A stretch of 64,000 nt of DNA, taken from the NCBI GenBank assembly GCA_947367855.1, contig CANBFE010000021.1, positions 1 through 64,000 of the forward strand, given 5' to 3'. The DNA comes from an uncultured Lachnospiraceae bacterium. Its GTDB lineage: Bacteria; Bacillota; Clostridia; Lachnospirales; Lachnospiraceae. The notes beneath the pieces are model-generated. The model saw nothing but the letters and a program-made list of their open reading frames with translations, was not told where the DNA came from and searched no databases. Position numbers and translations under genes: made by a program. This document shows, piece by piece, positions 17,708 through 25,991 of the stretch (position 1 is the first letter of the stretch; each line of letters begins with the position of its first letter).

Positions 17708-18616
17708 CTAATTGTAGTAGAATACCTTACTGGATATCAGTTTCACAATGACCGCCAGTACCAGGCACACCGCCAGGGAACTCATCAGGCTCATGGCCAC
17801 GCTGACGCCCCAGTTATAATTTGTAAACGCCATATCGTACGCCGTCTGTACCACTTCACTCTCCATGAAAGCATCCACAATGGTATAGACCACATTGGTG
17901 ACAATCAGGGGCGACACCATGGGAAAGGTCACCTTCCAGAAAGTCTCATACCCCGTTGCGCCCTCAATCTGGGACACCTCATACAGGGCGCCCGGCACGG
18001 ACTGCAGGGCTGCGATAAAGATGATAATCTGTACCCCGGAGGCCTGCACAATGTCGAATATCCGCCCCACCGCCGCAATCAGGTAATCCGACAGGACTGC
18101 GGGAAATCCCAAATCCTCCAGCATATAAAACAGGTACTCAATATTCATGCCGCCTGTCCCTGCTGCCTCCGCGGACACCGCCGCCACGCCGCCGGTGACA
18201 GCCTGCTGCGCCAAGGCAATGGAAGCGCTGATGGCTCCTGAATTCAGGATAATCGGCAGAAACAGGATTGCCCGGAAAATGGTGCGCCCCTTAAACTTTC
18301 CGTTCAGGATAATGGCAATGAACAGGCTGAAGAAAATAATCAGGGGCACGTCAATCAGCATGTTCCCGATGGAGCTTACCAGAATCTGGTTGTACTCCGC
18401 GTCCTGAAACAGGGCGTATTTAAAATTGGCAAGCCCTGTAAATTCCAGTTGATAGCCGCCGGTCTCCAACATCTGCATATCGCTCAAACTGAATCGAACC
18501 GACTGGATAAACCCTTTCACATAAAACCACAGGAAACCGATAAGCCACGGCGTAATAAAAATCAGTCCCGTAATCGCACGCTTCTGTATGAGAGAGATTC
18601 TTTTCTTTTTCTTCAT
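17708..18616 (-). CDS. CUT1 ABC permease, MalF type
   Basis: 302 residues, ATG 18616 behind AGGAGG, overlapping the DUF5696 stop by 4 bases. It starts with IQKRAITGLIFITPWLIGFL, the usual first helix of MalF/LacF permeases. It has about six membrane helices and the EAA-like loop (VPGALYEVSQIEGATGYETF). An Ala/Gly-rich segment between helices 3 and 4 (AVTGGVAAVSAEAAGTGG) is longer than usual for this family. It partners with the permease at 16722 and the binding protein at 15046. Confidence 0.9.
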   Translation of the reverse strand: MKKKKRISLIQKRAITGLIFITPWLIGFLWFYVKGFIQSVRFSLSDMQMLETGGYQLEFTGLANFKYALFQDAEYNQILVSSIGNMLIDVPLIIFFSLFIAIILNGKFKGRTIFRAILFLPIILNSGAISASIALAQQAVTGGVAAVSAEAAGTGGMNIEYLFYMLEDLGFPAVLSDYLIAAVGRIFDIVQASGVQIIIFIAALQSVPGALYEVSQIEGATGYETFWKVTFPMVSPLIVTNVVYTIVDAFMESEVVQTAYDMAFTNYNWGVSVAMSLMSSLAVCLVLAVIVKLISSKVFYYN

Positions 18617-21300
18617 GCCGCACCTCCTGCCATTGCTTCCGGTTCTCCGTGATTCCGGCTGATGCTCTCAACGCCTGTTTCCCGGCAGCCCCTGTCCGCC
18701 GCTGCCTTCTGCATCTGCCCCGTTTTTTGGGCCGTCTTACTCTGCTTTGTCACATAGCTCATGGCATCCACCCTGGTGCCGTCCTCTGCCGTAAGCGCCT
18801 GCTCCGTCTTATTTACATAAACAGTGACACCATTGTCATATTCAACCACAGCCAGACCGTTTTCCAGTACCTCGTGATGAACCATGGCCGCACCCTGAAC
18901 CGGGGCCAGGGCTTCGTTCATCTGCCGATACACGCTCTGGGCGCTGTCCATCCAGGTGGTGTAATTCACCGAATACTTATCTGCCGCGGAGGTATACTTA
19001 ATCTGACTGGAATCCTCCCAGGAGAGCGTATATCTGGGTGAAATGCCGTATTCAATCCAGCTTAGAATCAGTTCCTCGTCCACATCCTGGTCCATGAGAT
19101 TCAGCGCGTTTCCGGTGTAATCAATGCTCCCGTGAATAACCATCTGGTAGAAGGGAATCTGCTCATCCACAATGTAAAACTTGCTGTAATAAGTAGGCGC
19201 ATCCACAATATCCGTCACATAGCCGAAGCTATAAGCGTTTCCGCCCCTCTCCATCAGCTGCTTTCCGGTCTGGGACAGCCTGTGGAACTGTGCCTTGATA
19301 ACCTCCTCCGCATCCTGCCTGCTGATGACCTCCGTGCGCTTCTTATCCGAGGCGATCACATCTCCCAGATCCCGCAGAGAAATGCCGCCCACATCGTATT
19401 TTTCCATCCTGTCCGCAAAATGCTCCACATACCAGGGAAGGAATTTCGGGGAAATCACGTAATACACCAGTTCATCGTACCAGGACAGCGCACTGGTCTG
19501 CCGCATGGTGCCGGGATTCAGCGCCCCAAGCTGCACCACATAGCCGGAATAATACTTGGAAGCCTCCAGCAGATCGTTAAACCGTTTGGATGTGTACGGT
19601 ACTTTCTGGAATGCCACGTCCAGGAACAGCCTCCCGCCGTTTTCCTCCAGGCGCCGGGCCAGGGCTTCCAGTTCCGCCTTGCTGCCAAGAGCGCCCACAG
19701 GCTTCACCTTATCCGCCGCGTCATGGTAAATGCCGCCGTTGAACCATCCCTGGTAATTCATCCGCACATTGCCGATACCCGCCTGGTAAATCATATCCAA
19801 CAGCGTTCCGGTCTGCTCGTAGGTGGTCATGGCCACGATTCCGTCATAGGGCACGCCCATCACCGCTTTCTGAATCTCCACGCCCCCCAGAATATCCACA
19901 TAGAAGGGAATGTCTCCCGCCTCCGTGCTGCCCAGAGTTCCTTCCGCCTTCAGCTGCTCCCGGTAGCACTGCGCCATGCCGGAGTAATCCGCCTCCTCCC
20001 CGCTTAGGAAAGAGTACACTACGGTCAGGTTTTCATCGTACAGCTCCCGCTCCACGGAGGGCACATCCGCCTTGTTGCCGGACACCCCGAACATGTTCAG
20101 AAGCTCCATTTCCCTGACGCTGAATTCCGCAAATACGTAATTATAACTGTTGGTTCTGCCCGCCACGTCGGCATTGATGATTCCCAGGGAATCCCCTTCT
20201 GTAATCCTTCCCAGGAAAGCCTGCTCCCCGTTCTTCATGCCGAACACGGGAAGCCGCACCGTCTCCGTCAGGTCAGTCACCACATAGCTCTGCACCACAG
20301 GGTCAATGCCGTAGACATTCTGCATATAAGCCGCGGCGGACGCGCCGTTGTTCAGATGAATCAATGCCCCGGAGCCGTCCGGCACCATCATGTAGCCCTC
20401 CGCCTCCGTGCCTGCCGCTCCGAAAAAGGGAAGCACCCGGAGCCTGGTGATCTTCGCTTCACCCTGCTCCCGAATCCGGTTCACGGGTATGGACACCGCC
20501 AGGCCGTTATCGGTAAGCCGGTAATCCACTGTCACCTGGAAGGATATATTTTCGGAACCCTCCGCGCCCTCCATGTCAATGGCGTAATCCTCTTCCGTGT
20601 AGCCGCATTCCTCAAAGGTGGCGTTCATCCGCTGCATGCCTACCTTGGAATTCATGGCATCCTCATTGAGATAGTAAATACCCTCCCGGAGGGTAAAGCG
20701 CCCCTTCATGCTCCTGGCATCCCGCTCCCCCAGTTTATCCAGAATCAGGGTCTGAAGCCTTTCCTCGCTGATCTGGGTGGGAACAATGCCCGTGGAATTG
20801 GACGGGTCCTCCAAAGTGTAAACATAGCGGATACCTTTCTCCAGAGCCCGCGCCTCAAACTGCCCGTACTGGATACTCATGTCGTAATTGTTCATGGACG
20901 CCCGGTTTCCGGCGCTGTTGTAATAGATTACATCCAGTGTGGAATTCAGGAGGCTCTTATTCACCCCTGCCGCCACCGTGTCCCCGTCCCGGTCTTCCGG
21001 ATTGGACCGGGTAATATGTCCCGTGGCTTTCTCGTATACGGCAATCTCCGAGGTCTCCTGATCCGTATACAGCTTCAGCTCATCGTTCTCCGCCGCCAGT
21101 ACCATGCCCGGCACATCCGCCGAGCCGTCCTCCAGAGGCCTGAACTCCCCTCCCTCCTCCACTTCATAGGAAGTCAGGTACTGCTGATACCCATTGTAAT
21201 TGAAATACCGCATGATGATAAAGATGACTGCCGCTGCCGCCCCAATCAGCACCGCCGCCGCACAGACAGCGATTATCCTGCCTTTCTTTTTCTGTTTCAT
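18613..21300 (-). CDS. DUF5696 membrane-anchored protein, glycosidase-like
   Basis: Start at ATG 21300 (MKQKKKGRIIAVCAAAVLIG) with GGGAG 5 bases upstream. About 895 residues. A single N-terminal membrane helix (residues 8-32) anchors a large extracellular part. The first 400 residues look like a beta-sandwich (LKLYTDQETSEIAVYEKATG), as in enzymes with an N-terminal mutarotase-like domain. Residues about 450-800 read like a TIM barrel with acidic strand ends (GIGNVRMNYQGWFNGGIYHD, VGGISLRDLGDVIASDKKRT, HGSIDYTGNALNLMDQDVDE). It matches DUF5696, which occurs with CUT1 permeases, NHL and YIP1 genes. A catalytic role on a glycan is inference. It overlaps the next permease gene by 4 bases. Confidence 0.85.
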   Translation of the reverse strand: MKQKKKGRIIAVCAAAVLIGAAAAVIFIIMRYFNYNGYQQYLTSYEVEEGGEFRPLEDGSADVPGMVLAAENDELKLYTDQETSEIAVYEKATGHITRSNPEDRDGDTVAAGVNKSLLNSTLDVIYYNSAGNRASMNNYDMSIQYGQFEARALEKGIRYVYTLEDPSNSTGIVPTQISEERLQTLILDKLGERDARSMKGRFTLREGIYYLNEDAMNSKVGMQRMNATFEECGYTEEDYAIDMEGAEGSENISFQVTVDYRLTDNGLAVSIPVNRIREQGEAKITRLRVLPFFGAAGTEAEGYMMVPDGSGALIHLNNGASAAAYMQNVYGIDPVVQSYVVTDLTETVRLPVFGMKNGEQAFLGRITEGDSLGIINADVAGRTNSYNYVFAEFSVREMELLNMFGVSGNKADVPSVERELYDENLTVVYSFLSGEEADYSGMAQCYREQLKAEGTLGSTEAGDIPFYVDILGGVEIQKAVMGVPYDGIVAMTTYEQTGTLLDMIYQAGIGNVRMNYQGWFNGGIYHDAADKVKPVGALGSKAELEALARRLEENGGRLFLDVAFQKVPYTSKRFNDLLEASKYYSGYVVQLGALNPGTMRQTSALSWYDELVYYVISPKFLPWYVEHFADRMEKYDVGGISLRDLGDVIASDKKRTEVISRQDAEEVIKAQFHRLSQTGKQLMERGGNAYSFGYVTDIVDAPTYYSKFYIVDEQIPFYQMVIHGSIDYTGNALNLMDQDVDEELILSWIEYGISPRYTLSWEDSSQIKYTSAADKYSVNYTTWMDSAQSVYRQMNEALAPVQGAAMVHHEVLENGLAVVEYDNGVTVYVNKTEQALTAEDGTRVDAMSYVTKQSKTAQKTGQMQKAAADRGCRETGVESISRNHGEPEAMAGGAA

Positions 21301-21406
21301 CGCAACTCCCTTCTGCATTTTTTATCGTTCCATCTGCCTTCCCACACATGGCGGGACTTGGAATTTCCTGGCTGTGTACTTTACAGCCCTGGAACTTCTT
21401 CCCGCC

Positions 21407-22027
21407 CTAAATTCGGAGCATCAGCTCATTATAGATACTGACAAAGAAAGAGACCACCTGGCTAAGCAGCGTATACAGCAGCATGACAACGAAAACGATA
21501 ATCAGCATGGCTACAAAGGTAAAAATAATGGTCAGCAGCGTCTTGCCCAGAGTATAATTATGCACCGTCATGACACCGGACAGCACCAACAGCAGGAACC
21601 ATGCAATGCCGAAACCCATGAGAATGAAGTAAAACGCCTCCTCATCCGCCACCACGAACCTGGACAGGACAATGGCAGGCACAAAGGTCAGAATCATGGG
21701 AAGCATGGAATAACCGCACACCGTCACAATATCCTTCAGCCTTCCCTCCCCGTTCATCAGGCAGGTGATGGACCAGTTACCCACACAGAAGAGGAAAAAC
21801 AGGACAAACACGGCCGACATCTCGGCAAAGCTGTTAATCTCCATGGGATTCACATTGTTGACTACAAATCCTGCATACTGTCTGTTTGCGGAAAAACACA
21901 GCCCAAAGAGAAAGACAAACAGAATCGCCAGGGGAACGCTGCCCTGTCCCCGGTGCCGGATTTCATAGAAACCGTCCGCCGGATGCCCGATGGTGTAAAA
22001 TGCATATTTCAGTTTCTCCCTAAACAT
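21407..22027 (-). CDS. YIP1-family integral membrane protein
   Basis: 206 residues, ATG 22027 behind AGGAGGG, overlapping the NHL gene end by 8 bases. Five hydrophobic helices (about 30-50, 65-90, 105-125, 130-155 and 165-200). The N-terminal HPADGFYEIRHRGQGSV and the internal NGEGRLKDIVTVCGYSMLPM fit the YIP1 domain pattern (a GxxxxxxxxxxxY(S)xxP stretch). Function is unknown. Its place between an NHL-propeller protein and DUF5696 suggests it is a membrane component of the same assembly. Confidence 0.85.
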   Translation of the reverse strand: MFREKLKYAFYTIGHPADGFYEIRHRGQGSVPLAILFVFLFGLCFSANRQYAGFVVNNVNPMEINSFAEMSAVFVLFFLFCVGNWSITCLMNGEGRLKDIVTVCGYSMLPMILTFVPAIVLSRFVVADEEAFYFILMGFGIAWFLLLVLSGVMTVHNYTLGKTLLTIIFTFVAMLIIVFVVMLLYTLLSQVVSFFVSIYNELMLRI

Positions 22028-23753
22028 GGCTCACCCTCCTCTTCTTCCACAGCTTCTTCCCCAACCTGCTCCACAGCATCCACAAAATCACCAGGACAAT
22101 CAGGCTTGTGAGGATCGTGCCCATATTTTCTTTCAGAAGCTCGTTTCGATAACGCTTGTAAGCAATGGAGTAATACTGCTTGCTGTTTCCGGTGCGGAAG
22201 CACTCCATGGCTTCCTTATTCTGTCCCGCGGCCAGGTAGCTCTTGCCAATTCCCACATAGGCCAGTTCGAAATTGGAATCCAGTTTCAGCACTTCCTTCC
22301 AACATTCCACCGCCTGCACCTCATCGCCGTCATACCGCAGTCCCACCGCCTGGTTAATCAGGCTGCCGTAACGTGTTGCCCGGAAACGGTTCACCAGATT
22401 TCTGGTGGCATCCAGTACCAAAATCTCCTCGCCCACAGTATCAATGGCCACCGGCCCGGTGAAGGTTCCCTCCTGGCTGCCCAGTCCCCCGAAAATATAG
22501 AGCAGATTGCCCTCGTGGTCATAAGTGAAAATCCTGCCCCTGACGGAATCCAGAATGGAGTAAATCCCCTGGTTTCGCACCACCACATCCACAATCCTGG
22601 AAGGACCGGAATAGGTACCGGAAATCCGCCAGTCCAGGTCTCCGGACAGCCCGCTTTCCTTTTTCTGGATAACATCCTCTCCGCTTGGATTCAGCCTGCG
22701 CACCGACTGCTTTCCCTCCCCGTCCACATTGGTGGCATAGACGAAACCGTCCTCGTCAATCTCCATGCCGGTGAACTCCGTAGGGATAAAAAGCTGCTGC
22801 CTGGCTCTCTGTTCCTTGGTGGAAAATCTTCTCCAGAAAATCTCCCAGGGCGTAATCTGCACATTAATGGTTCCTGTAAATCCCAGAAACGCTCCCGCCT
22901 CGTCAAAGGCCATAATGCCCTCAAACTGGTTCTGGGCAATGACATACACACGGTCCGCATAATCCACTGCCACCTTCAGGGGGCGGAACACATATCCCTC
23001 TTCCAGAACATCGGACTTTGGATTCTCGATCACCTGTACCAGATTCCCTTCGCTGTCCAGTTCCACCACCCGCATATTGTTGGTATCCGCAATGTACAGA
23101 TTCCCCCGGGCGGATACATAAACCCCGTTGGGCGCGGAAAACGTTTCCTTCTTCCCGTCCCGTTCAAACTCCTGGATAACCTGAATCAGGTTGAACTCCC
23201 TGTCCGTGACCACAATGCGGTTGTTGTTGGTGTCCGCGATGTAGACATTTCCCTCCTCATCCGTATTCAAATCCTGGGGTCCCGACAGGTTCCCGCATCC
23301 GATCTGCGCCCCTGTGACAATGCCGTCCGGCACATAGGCCGCCGGGGTATACTTGATATCTTCATAATAATCGTAATTGTAAGTCTCATAGGGCACGTTC
23401 TGTCCTGCCTGCACCGTGACAGCCGCCCCGTCCCACAGCAGCACCGCGGTTCCCACAAGCAAGGCTGCGGCTCTGACCAGGGAACCTGCTCTGCGGCTGT
23501 TCGCTTTCCCGCAGGCTTCTCCTGTTGCGCATCCACGCTCCGTTCTGCAGGTTTCTCCCGCTGCGTATCCGCTGGCTTTCCCGCAGGCTTCTCCTGCTGC
23601 GCATCCACGCTCCGTTCTGCAGGTTTCTCCCGCTGTGTATCCGCCGACTTTCCCGCAGGCTTCTTCTGCTGCGCGGACTCTCTCCGCCTTCCCTACTTCC
23701 GCGGATTTCCCTGGGGTTTTCCCGAAAAACAGTCTGTTCCGTATCTTATTCAT
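22020..23753 (-). CDS. NHL-repeat protein with C-terminal TPR and membrane anchor
   Basis: 577 residues, ATG 23753 behind AAAGGGGG. The N-terminus is unusual: about 85 residues of Cys/Gly/Ala-rich tandem repeat precede a hydrophobic signal-like helix (SLVRAAALLVGTAVLLWDGA, about 92-111). Then comes an NHL beta-propeller (about 135-455) with blades such as VYIADTNNNRIVVTD and LYIADTNNMRVVELDSEG. After it lie about two TPR-like helix pairs (DEVQAVECWKEVLKLDSNFE; AAGQNKEAMECFRTG) and a C-terminal membrane helix (TILTSLIVLVILWMLW) with a basic tail. The propeller should be outside the cell, binding sugar or protein. It lies within the CUT1/YIP1/DUF5696 operon. Confidence 0.87.
   Translation of the reverse strand: MNKIRNRLFFGKTPGKSAEVGKAERVRAAEEACGKVGGYTAGETCRTERGCAAGEACGKASGYAAGETCRTERGCATGEACGKANSRRAGSLVRAAALLVGTAVLLWDGAAVTVQAGQNVPYETYNYDYYEDIKYTPAAYVPDGIVTGAQIGCGNLSGPQDLNTDEEGNVYIADTNNNRIVVTDREFNLIQVIQEFERDGKKETFSAPNGVYVSARGNLYIADTNNMRVVELDSEGNLVQVIENPKSDVLEEGYVFRPLKVAVDYADRVYVIAQNQFEGIMAFDEAGAFLGFTGTINVQITPWEIFWRRFSTKEQRARQQLFIPTEFTGMEIDEDGFVYATNVDGEGKQSVRRLNPSGEDVIQKKESGLSGDLDWRISGTYSGPSRIVDVVVRNQGIYSILDSVRGRIFTYDHEGNLLYIFGGLGSQEGTFTGPVAIDTVGEEILVLDATRNLVNRFRATRYGSLINQAVGLRYDGDEVQAVECWKEVLKLDSNFELAYVGIGKSYLAAGQNKEAMECFRTGNSKQYYSIAYKRYRNELLKENMGTILTSLIVLVILWMLWSRLGKKLWKKRRVSHV
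23504..23675. repeat. 72-bp tandem repeat in the NHL gene start
   Basis: Two full copies (23504-23575, 23576-23647) and a partial third, nearly identical. They code for a 24-residue unit containing AGETCRTERGC and GEACGKA, placed before the signal-like helix. This part is unlike the rest of the protein and likely varies in copy number. Confidence 0.8.
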
Positions 23754-23769
23754 CTGCGTCCCCCTTTCC

Positions 23770-24699
23770 TTAATCCTTCATGCCGGAGGTGGTCATCGTT
23801 TCAATGATATTGCTCTGGCAGACAATGAAGAAAGTAATCGGTATGGCGGCGATAATCAGCTGCACCACCGCGCCTGCGCCCTGCCTGGCGGGACCGCCGC
23901 CCACAATCTGGTACAGGGAATACTGCAGGGGCTTCAGCTGCTCGCTGCGCAGAAAGCCGCTTCCCGTGTTGGCCCACATGGACTGGAACTGGAAAATTGC
24001 CAGGGTCAGCCACGCCGGTTTCACGTTAGGCATCACTATCCCGAAGAAAATCCGGAACTCTCCCGCCCCGTCCAGTCTGGCGGACTCGATAAGGGAATCC
24101 GGCAGCTGCTCCATAAACTGCTTCATCAGGTACAGCCCCAATCCGTAGGCAAAGGCCGGCAGGATTACCGCCAGGTAGGTATTGTTAATGCCCAGCCAGG
24201 AAATAATCATATAGTTGGGGATGGAGGTAACGCTGTAGGAAAACATCAGCGACAGCACCACCATCTGAAACAGAATCTTCTTTCCCGGAAACTTGTGCTT
24301 TGCCAGGGGATACGCCGCCAGAGAAGCACAGAGCACATGCCCCACCGTACCGAATCCCGTGATAATCAAAGTATTCAGCAGATACCTGGTAAAAGGCACC
24401 CAGGAGGTGGACATCAGCACATACAGATCGCCGAAATTGTCCACAGAAGGGTTCCGCACGAAAATCTGGGGCGGAAACCGGAACAGCTCATCCAGGGGCT
24501 TAAAGGCATTGTTCAGAATCATCACCAGGGGCAGCGCCATGAACACGCCGCATACCGCCATAATCACAAACATGATTGTGTTGCCCGCCATGGAACGGTT
24601 CAGCTGCTTCTCCTTCTTCTTAAAAAAGAGGAACCTCCGGTTGGGTTTTTTCAGGGCAACGGTATAGGTCCTGCCTTGCTCTTTTGTCTTCCCGCTCAT
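23770..24699 (-). CDS. CUT1 ABC permease, MalG type (system 2)
   Basis: I take ATG 24699, 7 bases after AGGTG; a GTG at 24708 is possible and would overlap the upstream gene by 8 bases. About 309 residues and six helices. The EAA loop is recognisable in LPDSLIESARLDGAGEFRIF. It ends 16 bp before the NHL gene. It pairs with the permease at 24701 and the fused binding protein at 25992. No ATPase gene is nearby. Confidence 0.9.
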   Translation of the reverse strand: MSGKTKEQGRTYTVALKKPNRRFLFFKKKEKQLNRSMAGNTIMFVIMAVCGVFMALPLVMILNNAFKPLDELFRFPPQIFVRNPSVDNFGDLYVLMSTSWVPFTRYLLNTLIITGFGTVGHVLCASLAAYPLAKHKFPGKKILFQMVVLSLMFSYSVTSIPNYMIISWLGINNTYLAVILPAFAYGLGLYLMKQFMEQLPDSLIESARLDGAGEFRIFFGIVMPNVKPAWLTLAIFQFQSMWANTGSGFLRSEQLKPLQYSLYQIVGGGPARQGAGAVVQLIIAAIPITFFIVCQSNIIETMTTSGMKD

Positions 24700-24700
24700 C

Positions 24701-25615
24701 TCACTCACCTACCCTTCTCAAAACCTTCTGGATTACCTGGTTGGTCCCCACCATCAGCGCAAACAGGATGGTGGCAATGGCACAGGCATAACCCATCTCG
24801 TAACGGGTGCCGCTGCCGTAGTCCATCAGATGGGTCACGATGGTAGCGCCCGAGTAGTTTACACTGGGATTCCCTGCCAGATTGATGGAGATGTCTGCCA
24901 CCGCAAAGGACTGGGTAATCTGCATCACTGCGCCGAACATCAGTTGGGGCTTCATGGAAGGCAGGGTGATATACCACAGCTCCTGCCACCGGTTCTTGAT
25001 GCCGTCCATGGCTCCCGCCTCAAACAGACTTTTATCCACGGTCTGAAGCCCTGCGATAAAGGTCAGGAAGCCGGTTCCCAGACTAAGCCACAGCTGCACC
25101 ACAATCAGCATGGGCAATACATATTTTTCCGTCTGCATCCACTGGATCGGTTCATAGATAAAACCCCATTTCATCAGAAGGCCGTTCAGATATCCGTAAC
25201 GGTCCCCGGAAATGATGATGGACCATACCATAAACGCATTTCCCGCAATGGAGGGCGCATAGAAAATCAGGGTCAGGAAGGCCCGCAGCTTTCCCTTGAA
25301 TTCATTGATAACCCAGGCGAACAGGAAACACATGATGTAGCTCAAAGGACCTGTGATTACCGCAAACACAAGCGTGTTCTTCAGCGCCTTTTTAAACACA
25401 TCGTCGTCCAACATTAATTTAATGTAATTTTTCCACCCTACAAAGTTCGGCGCTTCCAACATGTTGAAATCGGTGAAGCTGATGACCACGGAAGCCGCCA
25501 CGGGCAATACGGTGAAGATAAAGAACAGGATGAAATAGGGCGCAAGCATCACATAACTTATACGGCTGTCCCTGATATCCTGCTTTAAATACTGCCATTT
25601 TGTCTTTCTCTCCAT
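24701..25615 (-). CDS. CUT1 ABC permease, MalF type (system 2)
   Basis: 304 residues, ATG 25615 six bases after AGGAG. The first helix SYVMLAPYFILFFIFTVLPV is characteristic of MalF-type subunits. The EAA-like loop is VDKSLFEAGAMDGIKNRWQE. It follows the fused solute-binding protein gene across a 376-bp hairpin array and abuts the second permease gene. Confidence 0.9.
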   Translation of the reverse strand: MERKTKWQYLKQDIRDSRISYVMLAPYFILFFIFTVLPVAASVVISFTDFNMLEAPNFVGWKNYIKLMLDDDVFKKALKNTLVFAVITGPLSYIMCFLFAWVINEFKGKLRAFLTLIFYAPSIAGNAFMVWSIIISGDRYGYLNGLLMKWGFIYEPIQWMQTEKYVLPMLIVVQLWLSLGTGFLTFIAGLQTVDKSLFEAGAMDGIKNRWQELWYITLPSMKPQLMFGAVMQITQSFAVADISINLAGNPSVNYSGATIVTHLMDYGSGTRYEMGYACAIATILFALMVGTNQVIQKVLRRVGE

Positions 25616-25630
25616 ATCAATCTCCTAATT

Positions 25631-25979
25631 TTAGTCGCTGCGCGACAGCTCTGAAGTATAAAGTCTCTTCGGTACATTTACTCGAGATAAAAGCTCATTC
25701 GGTAGTTCTCTCATGATCTTTTATCTCCTGTACCTTCGTGACTTTATTTTAGTCGCTGCGCCACAGCGCTGAAGCATAAAGTCCCTTCGGCGCTTTCCTC
25801 CGAGGGGAAGCTTCATTCGAAAGTTCTCTCATGAACCTTCCTCTCACGCGCCCTCGCGACTTTATTTAAGTCGCTGCGCGACAGCTCTGAAGCATAAAGT
25901 CCCTTCGGCGCTTTCTTTGCCCTCGTGACTTTATTTAAGTCGCTGCGCGACAGCTCTGAAGTCAAAGTCCCTTCGGCGC
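25631..25979 (-). repeat. Tandem hairpin array between binding-protein and permease genes
   Basis: Four copies of a 42-bp unit (25631, 25751, 25869 and 25938) each contain a small hairpin GTCG-CTGCG-CGAC. Between copies, ATAAAGTC at the end of one unit pairs with GACTTTAT before the next (25658-25665 with 25740-25747; 25776-25783 with 25858-25865). This gives long nested hairpins. The first two share a conserved tip CATTCGRWAGTTCTCTCATGA (20 or 21 bases) although their stems differ (GAGATAAAAG/CTTTTATCTC versus a GAGGGGAAG/CTTCCTCTC type). The array is inside the operon, so it is transcribed. By analogy with malE-malF spacers, it may protect the upstream binding-protein mRNA or attenuate the permeases (inference). 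Confidence 0.85.
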
Positions 25980-25991
25980 ATTTCCTCTGCC

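Noticed and set aside
22026..23807. 593-residue plus-strand open frame
   Set aside because: Antisense to the NHL gene, no ribosome site and no motifs.
25631..25979. CRISPR-like repeats
   Set aside because: Spacing is irregular, spacers are partly homologous and pair with the repeats, and no cas gene is near; it is a hairpin array.
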